10,893 nucleotides of DNA. Origin: DATGWF01 sp035299585. Its GTDB lineage: Bacteria; Actinomycetota; Actinomycetes; Actinomycetales; Microbacteriaceae. The position numbers were made by a program, and so were the translations under genes. How positions within the stretch are numbered: position 1 is the stretch's first letter; every line of letters begins with the position of its first letter. This document shows positions 1 to 5,619 of the stretch, piece by piece. Below the pieces are notes generated by a model. The model had not been told where the DNA came from. It worked only from the letters and a program-made list of their open reading frames with translations, and did no database searches. The DNA lies in NCBI GenBank assembly GCA_035299585.1, contig DATGWF010000102.1, positions 1 through 10,893 of the forward strand, given 5' to 3'.

Positions 1-451
1 TGAAATAGGCGCGAGGAAACCAGCGGCGGGAGAGCTCTTTGATGGACGAGACGTCGATGCTGCGGTAGTGGAGTCGGGCATCGACCTGGGGGAGGTACCT
101 GCTGATGAAGAGTCGGTCGGTGCCGATGGTGTTGCCGGCGAGCGGTGGGCGCTGGTCGGCGGGGATGTGGCGTTCGAGGTATTCGAGCACCCGCAGTTCT
201 GCGTCGGCGAGGCTGACGCCGCCGGGAATTTCTTCGAGCAGTCCGGAGGTGGCGTGCATGGTGCGGACGAAATCGTTCATGCCGTCGAGTTGCTCAGGCG
301 TGGCGTGAATCACAATGTCGATCCCGTCATCCACGGGTGCCAGGTCATAGTCCGTGATGATGACAGCGATTTCGACAAGGACGTCGTTCTCGACGTCGAG
401 ACCGGTCATTTCGCAGTCGATCCAGACGAGACGATCTTCTGAAGCAGCCAT
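1..451 (-). CDS. orn: Oligoribonuclease, 3' part cut by window edge
   Basis: Oligoribonuclease is a DEDDh 3'-5' exoribonuclease that degrades di- to penta-ribonucleotides (nanoRNA, including pGpG) to mononucleotides in the cytoplasm. The visible 150 residues begin MAASEDRLVWIDCEMTGL and align without gaps in spacing to the E. coli enzyme: catalytic D12 and E14 in WIDCEMTGL, and D112 in the GNTIGTDR block. They run to the conserved IDVSSIKEL and SRRW segments near residues 132-144. The last catalytic His and Asp (about 158 and 162 in E. coli) lie beyond the window. The ATG at 451 has no Shine-Dalgarno sequence; a TACACT box lies exactly 6 nt before it, suggesting a leaderless mRNA. The upstream secreted-protein gene runs in the same direction, but the 76-bp gap and own promoter argue for separate transcription. 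Identity is very secure. Confidence 0.96.
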   Translation of the reverse strand, partial: MAASEDRLVWIDCEMTGLDVENDVLVEIAVIITDYDLAPVDDGIDIVIHATPEQLDGMNDFVRTMHATSGLLEEIPGGVSLADAELRVLEYLERHIPADQRPPLAGNTIGTDRLFISRYLPQVDARLHYRSIDVSSIKELSRRWFPRAYF

Positions 452-457
452 GCCGGA

Positions 458-463
458 AGTGTA
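458..463 (-). promoter_or_regulatory. Candidate -10 box of orn (leaderless)
   Basis: On the minus strand TACACT lies 6 nt before the orn ATG, which would put the first transcribed base at or next to the A of the start codon. No purine-rich ribosome binding site precedes the ATG. No good -35 was found at 16-18 bp; a TTGACC at 482-477 is only 13 bp away, which is too close for a standard sigma-70 promoter. Confidence 0.5.
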
Positions 464-471
464 TCGGCACC

Positions 472-510
472 TGACCGGTCAACCGACGCGCGGTGTCCCG
501 TGACCGGTCA
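472..510. repeat. Two copies of a 10-bp perfect palindrome upstream of orn
   Basis: TGACCGGTCA, its own reverse complement, occurs at 472-481 and again at 501-510, 29 bp apart start to start. Both copies lie in the 76-bp gap between orn and the secreted-protein gene, and the nearer one is just upstream of the orn -10 box. This placement would suit an operator for a dimeric regulator. The flanks of the two copies do not match, so the similarity is limited to the palindrome. A 9-of-10 match inside orn (399-408) falls on the conserved MTGL codons and shows that part of this motif can arise by chance. Confidence 0.4.
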
Positions 511-527
511 GATGCCAATCCCGAAGA

Positions 528-1463
528 TCAGGCGCGGGAGCGACGGCTCATCGCGGCAAGTGACGCCAAGCCTGCTCCAATGAGCGCAACACTCAACGCC
601 GACCATGCGGCAATCTCAGCCGATGCACCCGCTGACGCAAGCGAAACCGTTGTAGGCGCGGGGTCGGGTTGTTCGGATTCAAGCGTCACGAGCGATGGTT
701 CGACACTCCACTCCGGCTCCAGAAACAACAGGCCGAATTCGGCGTCGCCGCCCATGACGGCGCCGACGGTAAAGGTGAGGGAGCTGGTCTCAAGGAACCG
801 CACGCCAACCCAATTCGACTCGTCCTGCTCCGCGCTGCCTTCACCGAGCCCGTCAGTGAAGGTGACATCGAGGCCGTCCTCGGTCGGCACGATTACCGAT
901 TCAGGTTCGCTCGAGACTTCGTATGACGACACGTCCGTGAACTGAATCGACTGACCCGCGTCGATGTCCTTGACGATAACCGCAACCTTGCGGAGTGAGA
1001 CTGGCGTCGTGAAGTTCGACCCGCTCGCAAAGAAGTCCACCCGGAAGGTCGCCGAGCCGGGGCCGTCATCGGCAAGGCTATCGGCATCACCCGGCAAGTT
1101 GATTTCGATCCACATTGGACGGTCGTCCTCCCCGTCCGAAACGTCCTGTCCTTCGTCAACCTTGTCGACGTCGCCGTCCAAATTCTGGTAGTCGAGAATC
1201 TCAACTCGCGCATCAACACCGGGGAAGACGCCTTCCCAATCGAAGGTATCCCCAATCTCAGAATTGAGCCCAACGTCGTCTGAATCTCCACCTGGGCTGT
1301 CGAGATCGGTGTTGGCAAACTCGACGAGCTCGTAGTTCACGTCGATGGCGGCAACCGCCCAAGCCGAGCTCGAAACACCCAAGAGGAGCGCTACGGAAGC
1401 GCCTGCAACCGCGGACTTACGGAAAACGCCGGAAAGTACTCGACGTGTTGATGACTGAATCAA
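528..1463 (-). CDS. Secreted, C-terminally membrane-anchored acidic surface protein
   Basis: This 311-residue protein has an export signal (R7, R8, R15, K16, then a hydrophobic core at about 17-31 and an AWA cleavage site at 34-36). It has an Asp/Glu-rich extracellular body of about 230 residues that reads like a beta-sandwich, with a VAVIVKDIDAGQSIQFTDV stretch of the kind seen in adhesin or choice-of-anchor domains. The tail has LASAG at 275-279, a hydrophobic segment and a basic SRRSRA end. The tail is built like a sortase signal and has the same length from LAS to the end (37 residues) as the neighbouring LASTG protein, but the key Thr is Ala. The twin Arg lies far from the hydrophobic core, so Sec export is more likely than Tat. 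It starts at TTG, supported by GGAGGG 6 nt upstream. Molecular function is not recognised; it is probably membrane-held rather than wall-linked. Confidence 0.85.
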   Translation of the reverse strand: MIQSSTRRVLSGVFRKSAVAGASVALLLGVSSSAWAVAAIDVNYELVEFANTDLDSPGGDSDDVGLNSEIGDTFDWEGVFPGVDARVEILDYQNLDGDVDKVDEGQDVSDGEDDRPMWIEINLPGDADSLADDGPGSATFRVDFFASGSNFTTPVSLRKVAVIVKDIDAGQSIQFTDVSSYEVSSEPESVIVPTEDGLDVTFTDGLGEGSAEQDESNWVGVRFLETSSLTFTVGAVMGGDAEFGLLFLEPEWSVEPSLVTLESEQPDPAPTTVSLASAGASAEIAAWSALSVALIGAGLASLAAMSRRSRA

Positions 1464-1469
1464 AGAATT

Positions 1470-1475
1470 CCCTCC
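1470..1475 (-). promoter_or_regulatory. Ribosome binding site that supports the TTG start at 1463
   Basis: GGAGGG on the minus strand sits 6 nt before TTG. No ATG or GTG is available in a comparable position, and translation from this TTG gives a complete signal peptide, so the site fixes the start. Confidence 0.75.
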
Positions 1476-1491
1476 AACAGAATTACATCCC

Positions 1492-1498
1492 TAACCTA
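1492..1498. promoter_or_regulatory. Two-faced -10 heptamer between the 311-residue protein gene and tRNA-Arg
   Basis: TAACCTA reads TAACCT on the plus strand and TAGGTT on the minus strand, one base out of register. On the minus strand it would start transcription near 1486, leaving a leader of about 23 nt that holds the GGAGGG site. On the plus strand it would point towards the tRNA, though that gene also has a nearer TACACT box. No convincing -35 element is visible for either direction. Confidence 0.4.
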
Positions 1499-1566
1499 GC
1501 GAGTCAGGGCCACGAGACGCCACACGCGGTAGCGAGTCCTCCCGAACCTCCACCACAGTCCAGCCG

Positions 1567-1572
1567 TACACT
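1567..1572 (+). promoter_or_regulatory. Candidate -10 box of tRNA-Arg
   Basis: TACACT lies 9 nt before the first base of the mature tRNA, giving a transcription start at about 1579 and a very short 5' leader. The -35 region is weak (GAACCT at 17-bp spacing). Confidence 0.45.
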
Positions 1573-1581
1573 GGAACCGCC

Positions 1582-1654
1582 GCCTCCGTAGCTCAGGGGA
1601 TAGAGCAGGAGCCTTCTAATCTCTTGGTCGCAGGTTCGAATCCTGCCGGGGGCA
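1582..1654 (+). tRNA. tRNA-Arg, anticodon UCU
   Basis: This is a 73-nt cloverleaf. The acceptor arms are GCCTCCG (1582-1588) and CGGGGGC (1647-1653), and A1654 is the discriminator. The D stem is GCTC/GAGC, and the T arm is GCAGG-TTCGAAT-CCTGC (1630-1646). The anticodon loop CTTCTAA (1613-1619) gives anticodon TCT at 1615-1617, reading AGA and AGG codons, which are rare in GC-rich genomes. CCA is not encoded; CCC follows the discriminator. The anticodon stem GGAGC/TCTCT is unusually weak, with a G-U pair at its outer end and a C-U mismatch closing the loop. The gene stands alone, between the divergently transcribed secreted-protein gene and the second surface-protein gene. Confidence 0.95.
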
Positions 1655-1692
1655 CCCTTTGACGCTCGCCACCGATTCGAATCTGCGAGCAG

Positions 1693-1735
1693 CGCAGGTT
1701 CACGGTGTGCATGAGCGCAGGCTGCCGGGGGCACC
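1693..1735 (+). repeat. Broken duplicate of the tRNA-Arg 3' end
   Basis: CGCAGGTTC (1693-1701) and CTGCCGGGGGCACC (1722-1735) match the tRNA exactly at 1629-1637 and 1643-1656. In the tRNA these two blocks are 5 nt apart; here they are separated by 20 nt. An 8-nt repeat AGCGCAGG (1691-1698 and 1714-1721) accounts for part of the extra length. A 9-nt CACCGATTC is also shared between 1670-1678 and 1732-1740. A duplicated tRNA 3' end is what integration and loss of a mobile element can leave behind, but no integrase is present. Confidence 0.6.
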
Positions 1736-1788
1736 GATTCTGTTTCCGTGGCGGCTCAATTCGATTCAAAATTGCGGCCCAATATTCT

Positions 1789-1816
1789 TTGAAATGGGCC
1801 TCCTCACTCCTAGACT
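1789..1816 (+). promoter_or_regulatory. Candidate sigma-70 promoter of the LASTG protein gene
   Basis: TTGAAA (1789-1794) and TAGACT (1811-1816) are separated by 16 bp, the best -35/-10 pair in the window. The expected start at about 1823 gives a leader of about 39 nt. An inverted repeat GGCCC/GGGCC (1776-1780 and 1796-1800) surrounds the -35 box and could be an operator. Confidence 0.6.
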
Positions 1817-1823
1817 GAGCCTG

Positions 1824-1842
1824 TTTGGCATTTTGGGCCAAA
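1824..1842 (+). promoter_or_regulatory. Inverted repeat in the 5' leader of the LASTG protein gene
   Basis: TTTGGC (1824-1829) and GCCAAA (1837-1842) can pair around a 7-nt loop. The repeat begins at the predicted transcription start and ends 10 nt before the AGGGGA ribosome binding site (1852-1857). It could be an operator or a 5' stabilising hairpin. Confidence 0.4.
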
Positions 1843-1861
1843 TATCTATTTAGGGGACTAC

Positions 1862-3319
1862 ATGAAGTTCAACAAGTTCGCCATCGCAAGTGTTGGCAGC
1901 GCTTTGGTCGTCGCGTCGGTGGTTTCGCCGGCATTCGCGGCCGTTTCCACCGTGAATCTCGCGGGACGCTCCGGAGATAGCGCATTCGTTCGTAATTCCT
2001 GGGTGCAGGCCGGTTTGAAGGCAGACGGCACCTTTGGCTCAAACGAGAATGACAGCCTCCCGTCAAACTTCGAGTCGACCACGGTCGACGGTCCGACAGG
2101 GGCCCTTGGTCTGATTGCTGACGGCAACGAAGACGGCACCTTCGAACAGGGTGACTTCTTCTTGCCGGGCTCACCGTACGAGTCCTGGTCTGTGAAGGTC
2201 GGCGACGGAACTCCGACGGACGCTGACGCGCCTCCCGTGGGATCGTGGGTTTCGAGTGAGACTGATGGAGACGCTTCGGTCACGTGGGAGTCCACATCGG
2301 ACGTCGACGGAATCGGCATCACCCAGAACGTCTCGGCGCCGGTTGCTGGAGACCACCTGTTCCACGTCAAGGTGACGCTGCAGAACAACTCGGGCTCTTC
2401 GAAGACCGTCTACTACATGCGCCAGGTTGACCCGGACAACGCCGTTGACCCGATGCTCCGTGACGATCCGGACGGCGAGACCGACTACAGCACGTTCAAC
2501 ACCGTGGTCGCAAACAGCTCGACGTCGCAAATTGTGACCGGTACGACGTACTACAACTTCTCGACCATCGGGTACCGTGCGGCCGATCCGGATGCGGTCG
2601 TTCGCATTTCAGACTGGTCGAACCCGCTCGAAGGCGAAGACGCCGACGGCAACGAAATCGTTCTGACGGCGTCCGAGCTTGACGCGAAGTATGAGGCGAT
2701 GCGGGCCGAGTACAAGGCCGGCTACCAGGACTACACCGACAACACGATTGACATCGCGTTCCGGAAGGTCATCGCGGCTGGCGCCTCGGCCACGATCGAC
2801 TTTGACTACATCCTCTCGCCGACCCTCGCTGATCTGCCGGCCTACGCACTCGACCTGAGCCTCGACCTCTCGGTCGGCGGTGCCTATGCAGACGCAGCTA
2901 CTGCGCTTGCTGGTGGTGGCCTCATGCCGAATTCGGAGTACACCCTGACCGAGCACTCGACCCCGCGTGAGATCTTCACCGGAACGACGCTTCCGAACGG
3001 CAACTTCTACGACGAAACGGCGTTGCCGACGGATTGCCGTCCGGGCTCGCACACCCTGATCCTGACCGGCACCAGCCCGGCTGGGACTCCGGTGAGTGAC
3101 TGGGTGACCTACACCGTTGACGACACCTGCACGGTGACGGCATTCGACCCGTACGCCAAGGCGAACGGCGCGCCGAACCCGGACGCGCCGGCTGCCCCGG
3201 CGGCACTCGCCAGCACCGGTTCGAACGTGTCGGCGGCCATCTCGGTCATTGCCATGTTTGCGACTCTCGGCGTTGCAGCCTTCATGATGGCTGGGCGTCG
3301 TCGTCGCGCGACACTCTAA
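1862..3319 (+). CDS. Secreted cell-wall surface protein with LASTG sorting signal
   Basis: This 485-residue exported protein has a lysine-bearing signal peptide at 1-26 (cleavage after AFA). A long body rich in Asp, Thr, Ser and Tyr spans about 27-335 and contains VYYMRQVDPDNAVDP and many beta-strand-like stretches. A smaller Ig-like domain spans about 340-430, with Cys392 and Cys423 able to form a disulfide outside the cell. A Pro/Ala linker leads to the sorting signal: LASTG at 449-453, a hydrophobic segment at about 458-477 and RRRR at 479-482. LAXTG is the motif of class E sortases in high-GC actinobacteria, so covalent linkage to peptidoglycan or pilin is expected. The start is ATG with AGGGGA 4 nt upstream. 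A promoter and a strong terminator bracket it as a single-gene unit. The ligand or structural role is not recognised; adhesin-like is inference. Confidence 0.88.
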   Translation: MKFNKFAIASVGSALVVASVVSPAFAAVSTVNLAGRSGDSAFVRNSWVQAGLKADGTFGSNENDSLPSNFESTTVDGPTGALGLIADGNEDGTFEQGDFFLPGSPYESWSVKVGDGTPTDADAPPVGSWVSSETDGDASVTWESTSDVDGIGITQNVSAPVAGDHLFHVKVTLQNNSGSSKTVYYMRQVDPDNAVDPMLRDDPDGETDYSTFNTVVANSSTSQIVTGTTYYNFSTIGYRAADPDAVVRISDWSNPLEGEDADGNEIVLTASELDAKYEAMRAEYKAGYQDYTDNTIDIAFRKVIAAGASATIDFDYILSPTLADLPAYALDLSLDLSVGGAYADAATALAGGGLMPNSEYTLTEHSTPREIFTGTTLPNGNFYDETALPTDCRPGSHTLILTGTSPAGTPVSDWVTYTVDDTCTVTAFDPYAKANGAPNPDAPAAPAALASTGSNVSAAISVIAMFATLGVAAFMMAGRRRRATL

Positions 3320-3333
3320 GTCGGTAACTCAGG

Positions 3334-3369
3334 AACGCGCCGGTCTGTATCTGCAGGCCGGCGCGTTTT
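3334..3369 (+). terminator. Rho-independent terminator after the LASTG protein gene
   Basis: AACGCGCCGG (3334-3343) pairs with CCGGCGCGTT (3358-3367). The stem continues inward as UCUG/CAGG with one U-G pair, for 14 pairs and a 6-nt loop, and is followed by TTTTCT. It lies 14 nt after the TAA stop. The hairpin is the clearest terminator in the window. Confidence 0.9.
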
Positions 3370-3397
3370 CTGTCACCCCGAAACAGTGACGATACAT

Positions 3398-3438
3398 CAT
3401 TCGCGGGTCTGCGCACATTCGCACAACATCAGCGAATG
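3398..3438. promoter_or_regulatory. CATTCGC half-sites upstream of nadE
   Basis: CATTCGC occurs at 3398-3404 and 3416-3422 and its complement GCGAATG at 3432-3438. The last two form a 7-bp inverted repeat with a 9-nt centre, extended outward after one mismatch by GCG/CGC. The group ends 29 bp before the nadE -10 box and lies after the upstream terminator, so it is placed for control of nadE. The regulator is unknown. Confidence 0.4.
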
Positions 3439-3467
3439 GGCGTGCTCGGAAGGCAGACGGGCGACGG

Positions 3468-3473
3468 TATTCT
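3468..3473 (+). promoter_or_regulatory. Candidate -10 box of nadE (leaderless)
   Basis: TATTCT ends 6 nt before the nadE ATG at 3480, predicting transcription from or beside the start codon. There is no usable Shine-Dalgarno sequence and no clear -35. Confidence 0.5.
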
Positions 3474-3479
3474 CGAAGC

Positions 3480-4301
3480 ATGCGCGCTCGCCAAATCGAA
3501 ATCATCGCTGAACTCGGTGTCGAAGCGAACATCGATCCCGGTCAGGAGGTCCGCAAGCGGGTCCAGTTCCTCAAGGACTACGCGCGTGCGAGTCATGCGG
3601 CCGGATTCGTGCTCGGGCTCAGTGGTGGCCAAGATTCGAGCCTCGCGGGGCGACTCGCGCAGCTTGCCTGTGAGGAGCTCCGCGCCGAGGGCATGTCGGC
3701 GGAGTTTGTTGCCGTTCGTTTGCCGTACCGGGTGCAACACGATGAGGCTGACGCAATCTTCGCGCTCGAATTCGTGCGACCCGATCGAACCGTTGTGTTC
3801 AACATTGAGCACGCGGTTGACGGTCTCGCGACAGATTTCCGTAACGCCACCGAGAGCGAACTGAGCGACTTCAACAAGGGCAACGTTAAGGCCCGCATGC
3901 GGATGGTCGCGCAATACGCGATCGGCGCCCAGCACGGCTTGCTCGTCCTTGGTACTGACCATGCCGCGGAGGCCGTGACGGGCTTCTTCACGAAGTACGG
4001 CGATGGGGGAGCGGATGTACTTCCGTTATCGGGATTGAGCAAGCGGCAGGGTGCGTTGCTTCTTCGTGAGCTGGGGGCAGACGAACGCATCTGGTTGAAG
4101 ACTCCGACGGCCGATCTTCTCGACGAAACCCCGGGCCAGACCGATGAGGCCAACCTCGGATTGAGCTATCGGGACATCGACGATTATCTGGAGGGCCGTG
4201 ACGTGCAGCACGAAATTGCTGAGCAAATCGAGCAGCGATTCTGGGCCACGCGCCATAAGCGGGCACTCCCGGTCACGCCGCTCGACCAATGGTGGCGTTG
4301 A
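3480..4301 (+). CDS. nadE: NH3-dependent NAD+ synthetase
   Basis: NadE performs the last step of NAD+ synthesis in the cytoplasm: ATP-dependent amidation of deamido-NAD+ with ammonia. At 273 residues it matches the short E. coli type (275 residues) and has no glutaminase domain, so free ammonia must be the nitrogen source. The ATP pyrophosphatase loop SGGQDSSLAG is at 48-57. Conserved blocks VAVRLPYRVQHDE (78-89), the GTDHAAEAVTGFFTKYGDGG region (158-177), KTPTADL (207-213) and DIDDYLEG (232-239) follow in order, ending in HKRALPVTP. Many actinobacteria carry instead the long glutamine-dependent NadE, so the short form is worth noting. It stands alone between a terminator and a convergent small gene. 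The ATG at 3480 appears to be leaderless. Identity is very secure. Confidence 0.97.
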   Translation: MRARQIEIIAELGVEANIDPGQEVRKRVQFLKDYARASHAAGFVLGLSGGQDSSLAGRLAQLACEELRAEGMSAEFVAVRLPYRVQHDEADAIFALEFVRPDRTVVFNIEHAVDGLATDFRNATESELSDFNKGNVKARMRMVAQYAIGAQHGLLVLGTDHAAEAVTGFFTKYGDGGADVLPLSGLSKRQGALLLRELGADERIWLKTPTADLLDETPGQTDEANLGLSYRDIDDYLEGRDVQHEIAEQIEQRFWATRHKRALPVTPLDQWWR

Positions 4302-4347
4302 CGGGACAGCGACACGTCGCGCCCGCATGCCGTTCCCAGCGCATGAG

Positions 4348-4590
4348 CTAGATGAAGCAGTCGAGTGCGTCGCTGAGCGACCAAAACTCGCCGAGAAACA
4401 TCGTGCGCACGCCCCCGGGGAGAATGAGGGTGGCGGCATAACGCTCGCCGTGCTTGCTGTCGACGAGCCGCACGTGCCCGAGCACGCGATCGTCGCGGCC
4501 CGAAACCCGCCAGAGTGTGGTCGTGACGGCCTTCGCCGATACCGTGAGGTGCTCGACGACTGTGCCGGTTGTGATGGTGCTGATGGTCAT
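4348..4590 (-). CDS. Conserved small protein of 80 residues, function unknown
   Basis: The ORF is open to 4653, but ATG at 4590 (protein start MTISTITTGTV) is preferred because AAGGG lies 7-9 nt upstream and the extra N-terminal residues look like non-coding translation. The product is a single compact cytoplasmic domain with no signal or membrane segment. Its landmarks are LWRVSGRDDRVLGHVRLV at about 27-44, RYAATLIL at about 51-58, and a C-terminal LGEFWSLSDALDCFI. From memory, short actinobacterial hypothetical proteins share the pattern LWRV..VLG..., then GEFW...A..CF; this could not be searched. It lies 63 nt after the EamA transporter gene on the same strand, with its own possible -10 box, and converges on nadE. 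No function is claimed. Confidence 0.8.
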   Translation of the reverse strand: MTISTITTGTVVEHLTVSAKAVTTTLWRVSGRDDRVLGHVRLVDSKHGERYAATLILPGGVRTMFLGEFWSLSDALDCFI

Positions 4591-4630
4591 CTGAAATCCC
4601 TTCGTCTGTCGCAACCGGCCTTGCGATTGC

Positions 4631-4636
4631 AGACTA
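4631..4636 (-). promoter_or_regulatory. Candidate -10 box of the 80-residue protein gene
   Basis: TAGTCT on the minus strand, in the gap after the EamA gene stop codon, would give a leader of about 34 nt before the ATG at 4590. No clear -35 is visible, and read-through from the EamA gene is also possible. Confidence 0.35.
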
Positions 4637-4653
4637 GACGGACCCGCTGACAC

Positions 4654-5607
4654 TCAGGGAAGTCGCTCGTTTGCCGCCATCCGGGCACTGATGCCATCGG
4701 CATCGGTCGCGCCGTTTGCGCGCGCGGTTTGCGCGAGCAGAATGCCGACGAAGACGAGCGCGGCGCCAATGCCCTGCACGGGTTCGAGTCCCTCGCCGAG
4801 CCACAAGAAGGCCACCAAAAAGGCGAAGAGCACCTCCGATGAGGATGCGATTCCGGCCGCGGTCACCGGGAGGTGTTTGAGCGCGAGGAATGAGAGCAAG
4901 AACGGCATGAACGAACCCACCACGCCAATCCAAATAATGAGGAACCAAATCGGGGCGCTCGTGCCACCGAAAACGCCGCCCAGCTCGACGCTGCTGTGCA
5001 GGAGGGCCGGGTCGAGATTCCACCAGCCGGAAAAGGCGAGCCAGAACAGCCACGCAAACAGCATCGACCAGAATGCGACCGCAAGTGGCGACGTTGCCGT
5101 CACTTGGCGTTCGCCGATGACGAAGTAGACAGTGAGCGTCACCGCGGCGGTGAAGGCGTACACGACGCCGAGCGGGTCGAGCGTGCTCGCCCACACTTTG
5201 GCGACGAAGACCATGCCGGCGATGACGAGCGCGACCGCAATCCACACGCGTGAACGTACCTGCTCCCGAAACACAAACCGCGCGACGAGCGCGACGAACA
5301 GGACAGATAGATACTCGATGAGGAGAGCGATGCCGACGGGAAGCAGCGACACCGCCATGGAGTAGCTCCACTGCATGAGGGCAACGCCGACCACGCCGAG
5401 GAGCGCCATGATGGCAATTTGGCGCCGCGATATGCGGAACGCGGAGCGATTGGCGATGAGTAGCCATACGCCGGAAATGACCATGATTGACATGGTTCGA
5501 AAGAAAGTCAACTGAGCGCCGGTAATGCCTGAAGTGACGACCACCTTGGTCACTGATCCGTTCAGACCGAAGAGCGCTGCGCCAAGAAGCGCGTAGAGGT
5601 ATCCCAC
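4654..5607 (-). CDS. EamA/DMT-superfamily transporter
   Basis: This 317-residue integral membrane protein is made of two repeats of about five hydrophobic helices each, the usual ten-helix EamA (drug/metabolite transporter) plan. The first helix, GYLYALLGAALFGLNG, starts right after the initiator. Repeat 1 ends near residue 135. Repeat 2 starts near residue 148 with DPLGVVYAFTAAVTLTVYFVIGE and ends with the typical SSSEVLFAFLVAFLWLGE and a short polar tail. Such proteins export amino acids, nucleobases or other small metabolites; the substrate cannot be read from sequence. GTG at 5607 is the only start that keeps helix 1: an in-frame TAG lies four codons upstream with no start codon between. 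There is no ribosome binding site; TAGAGT lies 6 nt before the GTG. It is divergent from msrA with only 17 bp between start codons. Confidence 0.93.
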   Translation of the reverse strand: MGYLYALLGAALFGLNGSVTKVVVTSGITGAQLTFFRTMSIMVISGVWLLIANRSAFRISRRQIAIMALLGVVGVALMQWSYSMAVSLLPVGIALLIEYLSVLFVALVARFVFREQVRSRVWIAVALVIAGMVFVAKVWASTLDPLGVVYAFTAAVTLTVYFVIGERQVTATSPLAVAFWSMLFAWLFWLAFSGWWNLDPALLHSSVELGGVFGGTSAPIWFLIIWIGVVGSFMPFLLSFLALKHLPVTAAGIASSSEVLFAFLVAFLWLGEGLEPVQGIGAALVFVGILLAQTARANGATDADGISARMAANERLP

Positions 5608-5612
5608 GCGAT

Positions 5613-5619
5613 TACTCTA
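5613..5619. promoter_or_regulatory. Two-faced -10 heptamer serving the EamA gene and msrA
   Basis: TACTCTA gives TACTCT (5613-5618) on the plus strand, 6 nt before the msrA ATG at 5625. On the minus strand it gives TAGAGT (5619-5614), 6 nt before the GTG at 5607. Both spacings put the transcription start at the start codon, and neither gene has a ribosome binding site. The whole gap is 17 bp, so any -35 elements must lie inside the opposite gene; none is strong. Confidence 0.55.

Larger units (their letters stand above)
1655..1861. other. Spacer between tRNA-Arg and the LASTG protein gene
   Basis: No convincing gene lies in these 207 bases. They hold a weak hairpin (GCTCGC at 1664-1669 pairing with GCGAGC at 1685-1690, around the palindrome GATTCGAATC at 1674-1683), a rearranged copy of the tRNA 3' end, and the promoter and leader of the next gene. 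The second half is clearly richer in A and T than the surrounding coding DNA. The hairpin has no T-run after it, so it is not a clear terminator for the tRNA. Confidence 0.6.

Noticed and set aside
68..442. Plus-strand ORF at the left edge
   Set aside because: The opposite strand encodes oligoribonuclease with correctly spaced catalytic residues.
1664..1690. Hairpin after tRNA-Arg as a terminator
   Set aside because: The stem is short with an internal bulge and no T-run follows; it is described only as part of the spacer.
1504..1841. Two overlapping minus-strand ORFs covering the tRNA, with PPAGFEPATKRLEG-like products
   Set aside because: They are antisense translations of a tRNA. This peptide pattern is a well-known false annotation and the frames have no ribosome binding site or family.
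3429..4153. Minus-strand ORFs opposite nadE
   Set aside because: They are complements of a highly conserved nadE and lack any family likeness.
4302..4347. Terminator between convergent nadE and the 80-residue protein gene
   Set aside because: Only a 5-bp stem with a 2-nt loop (GCGAC/GTCGC) is present and no T-run on either strand.
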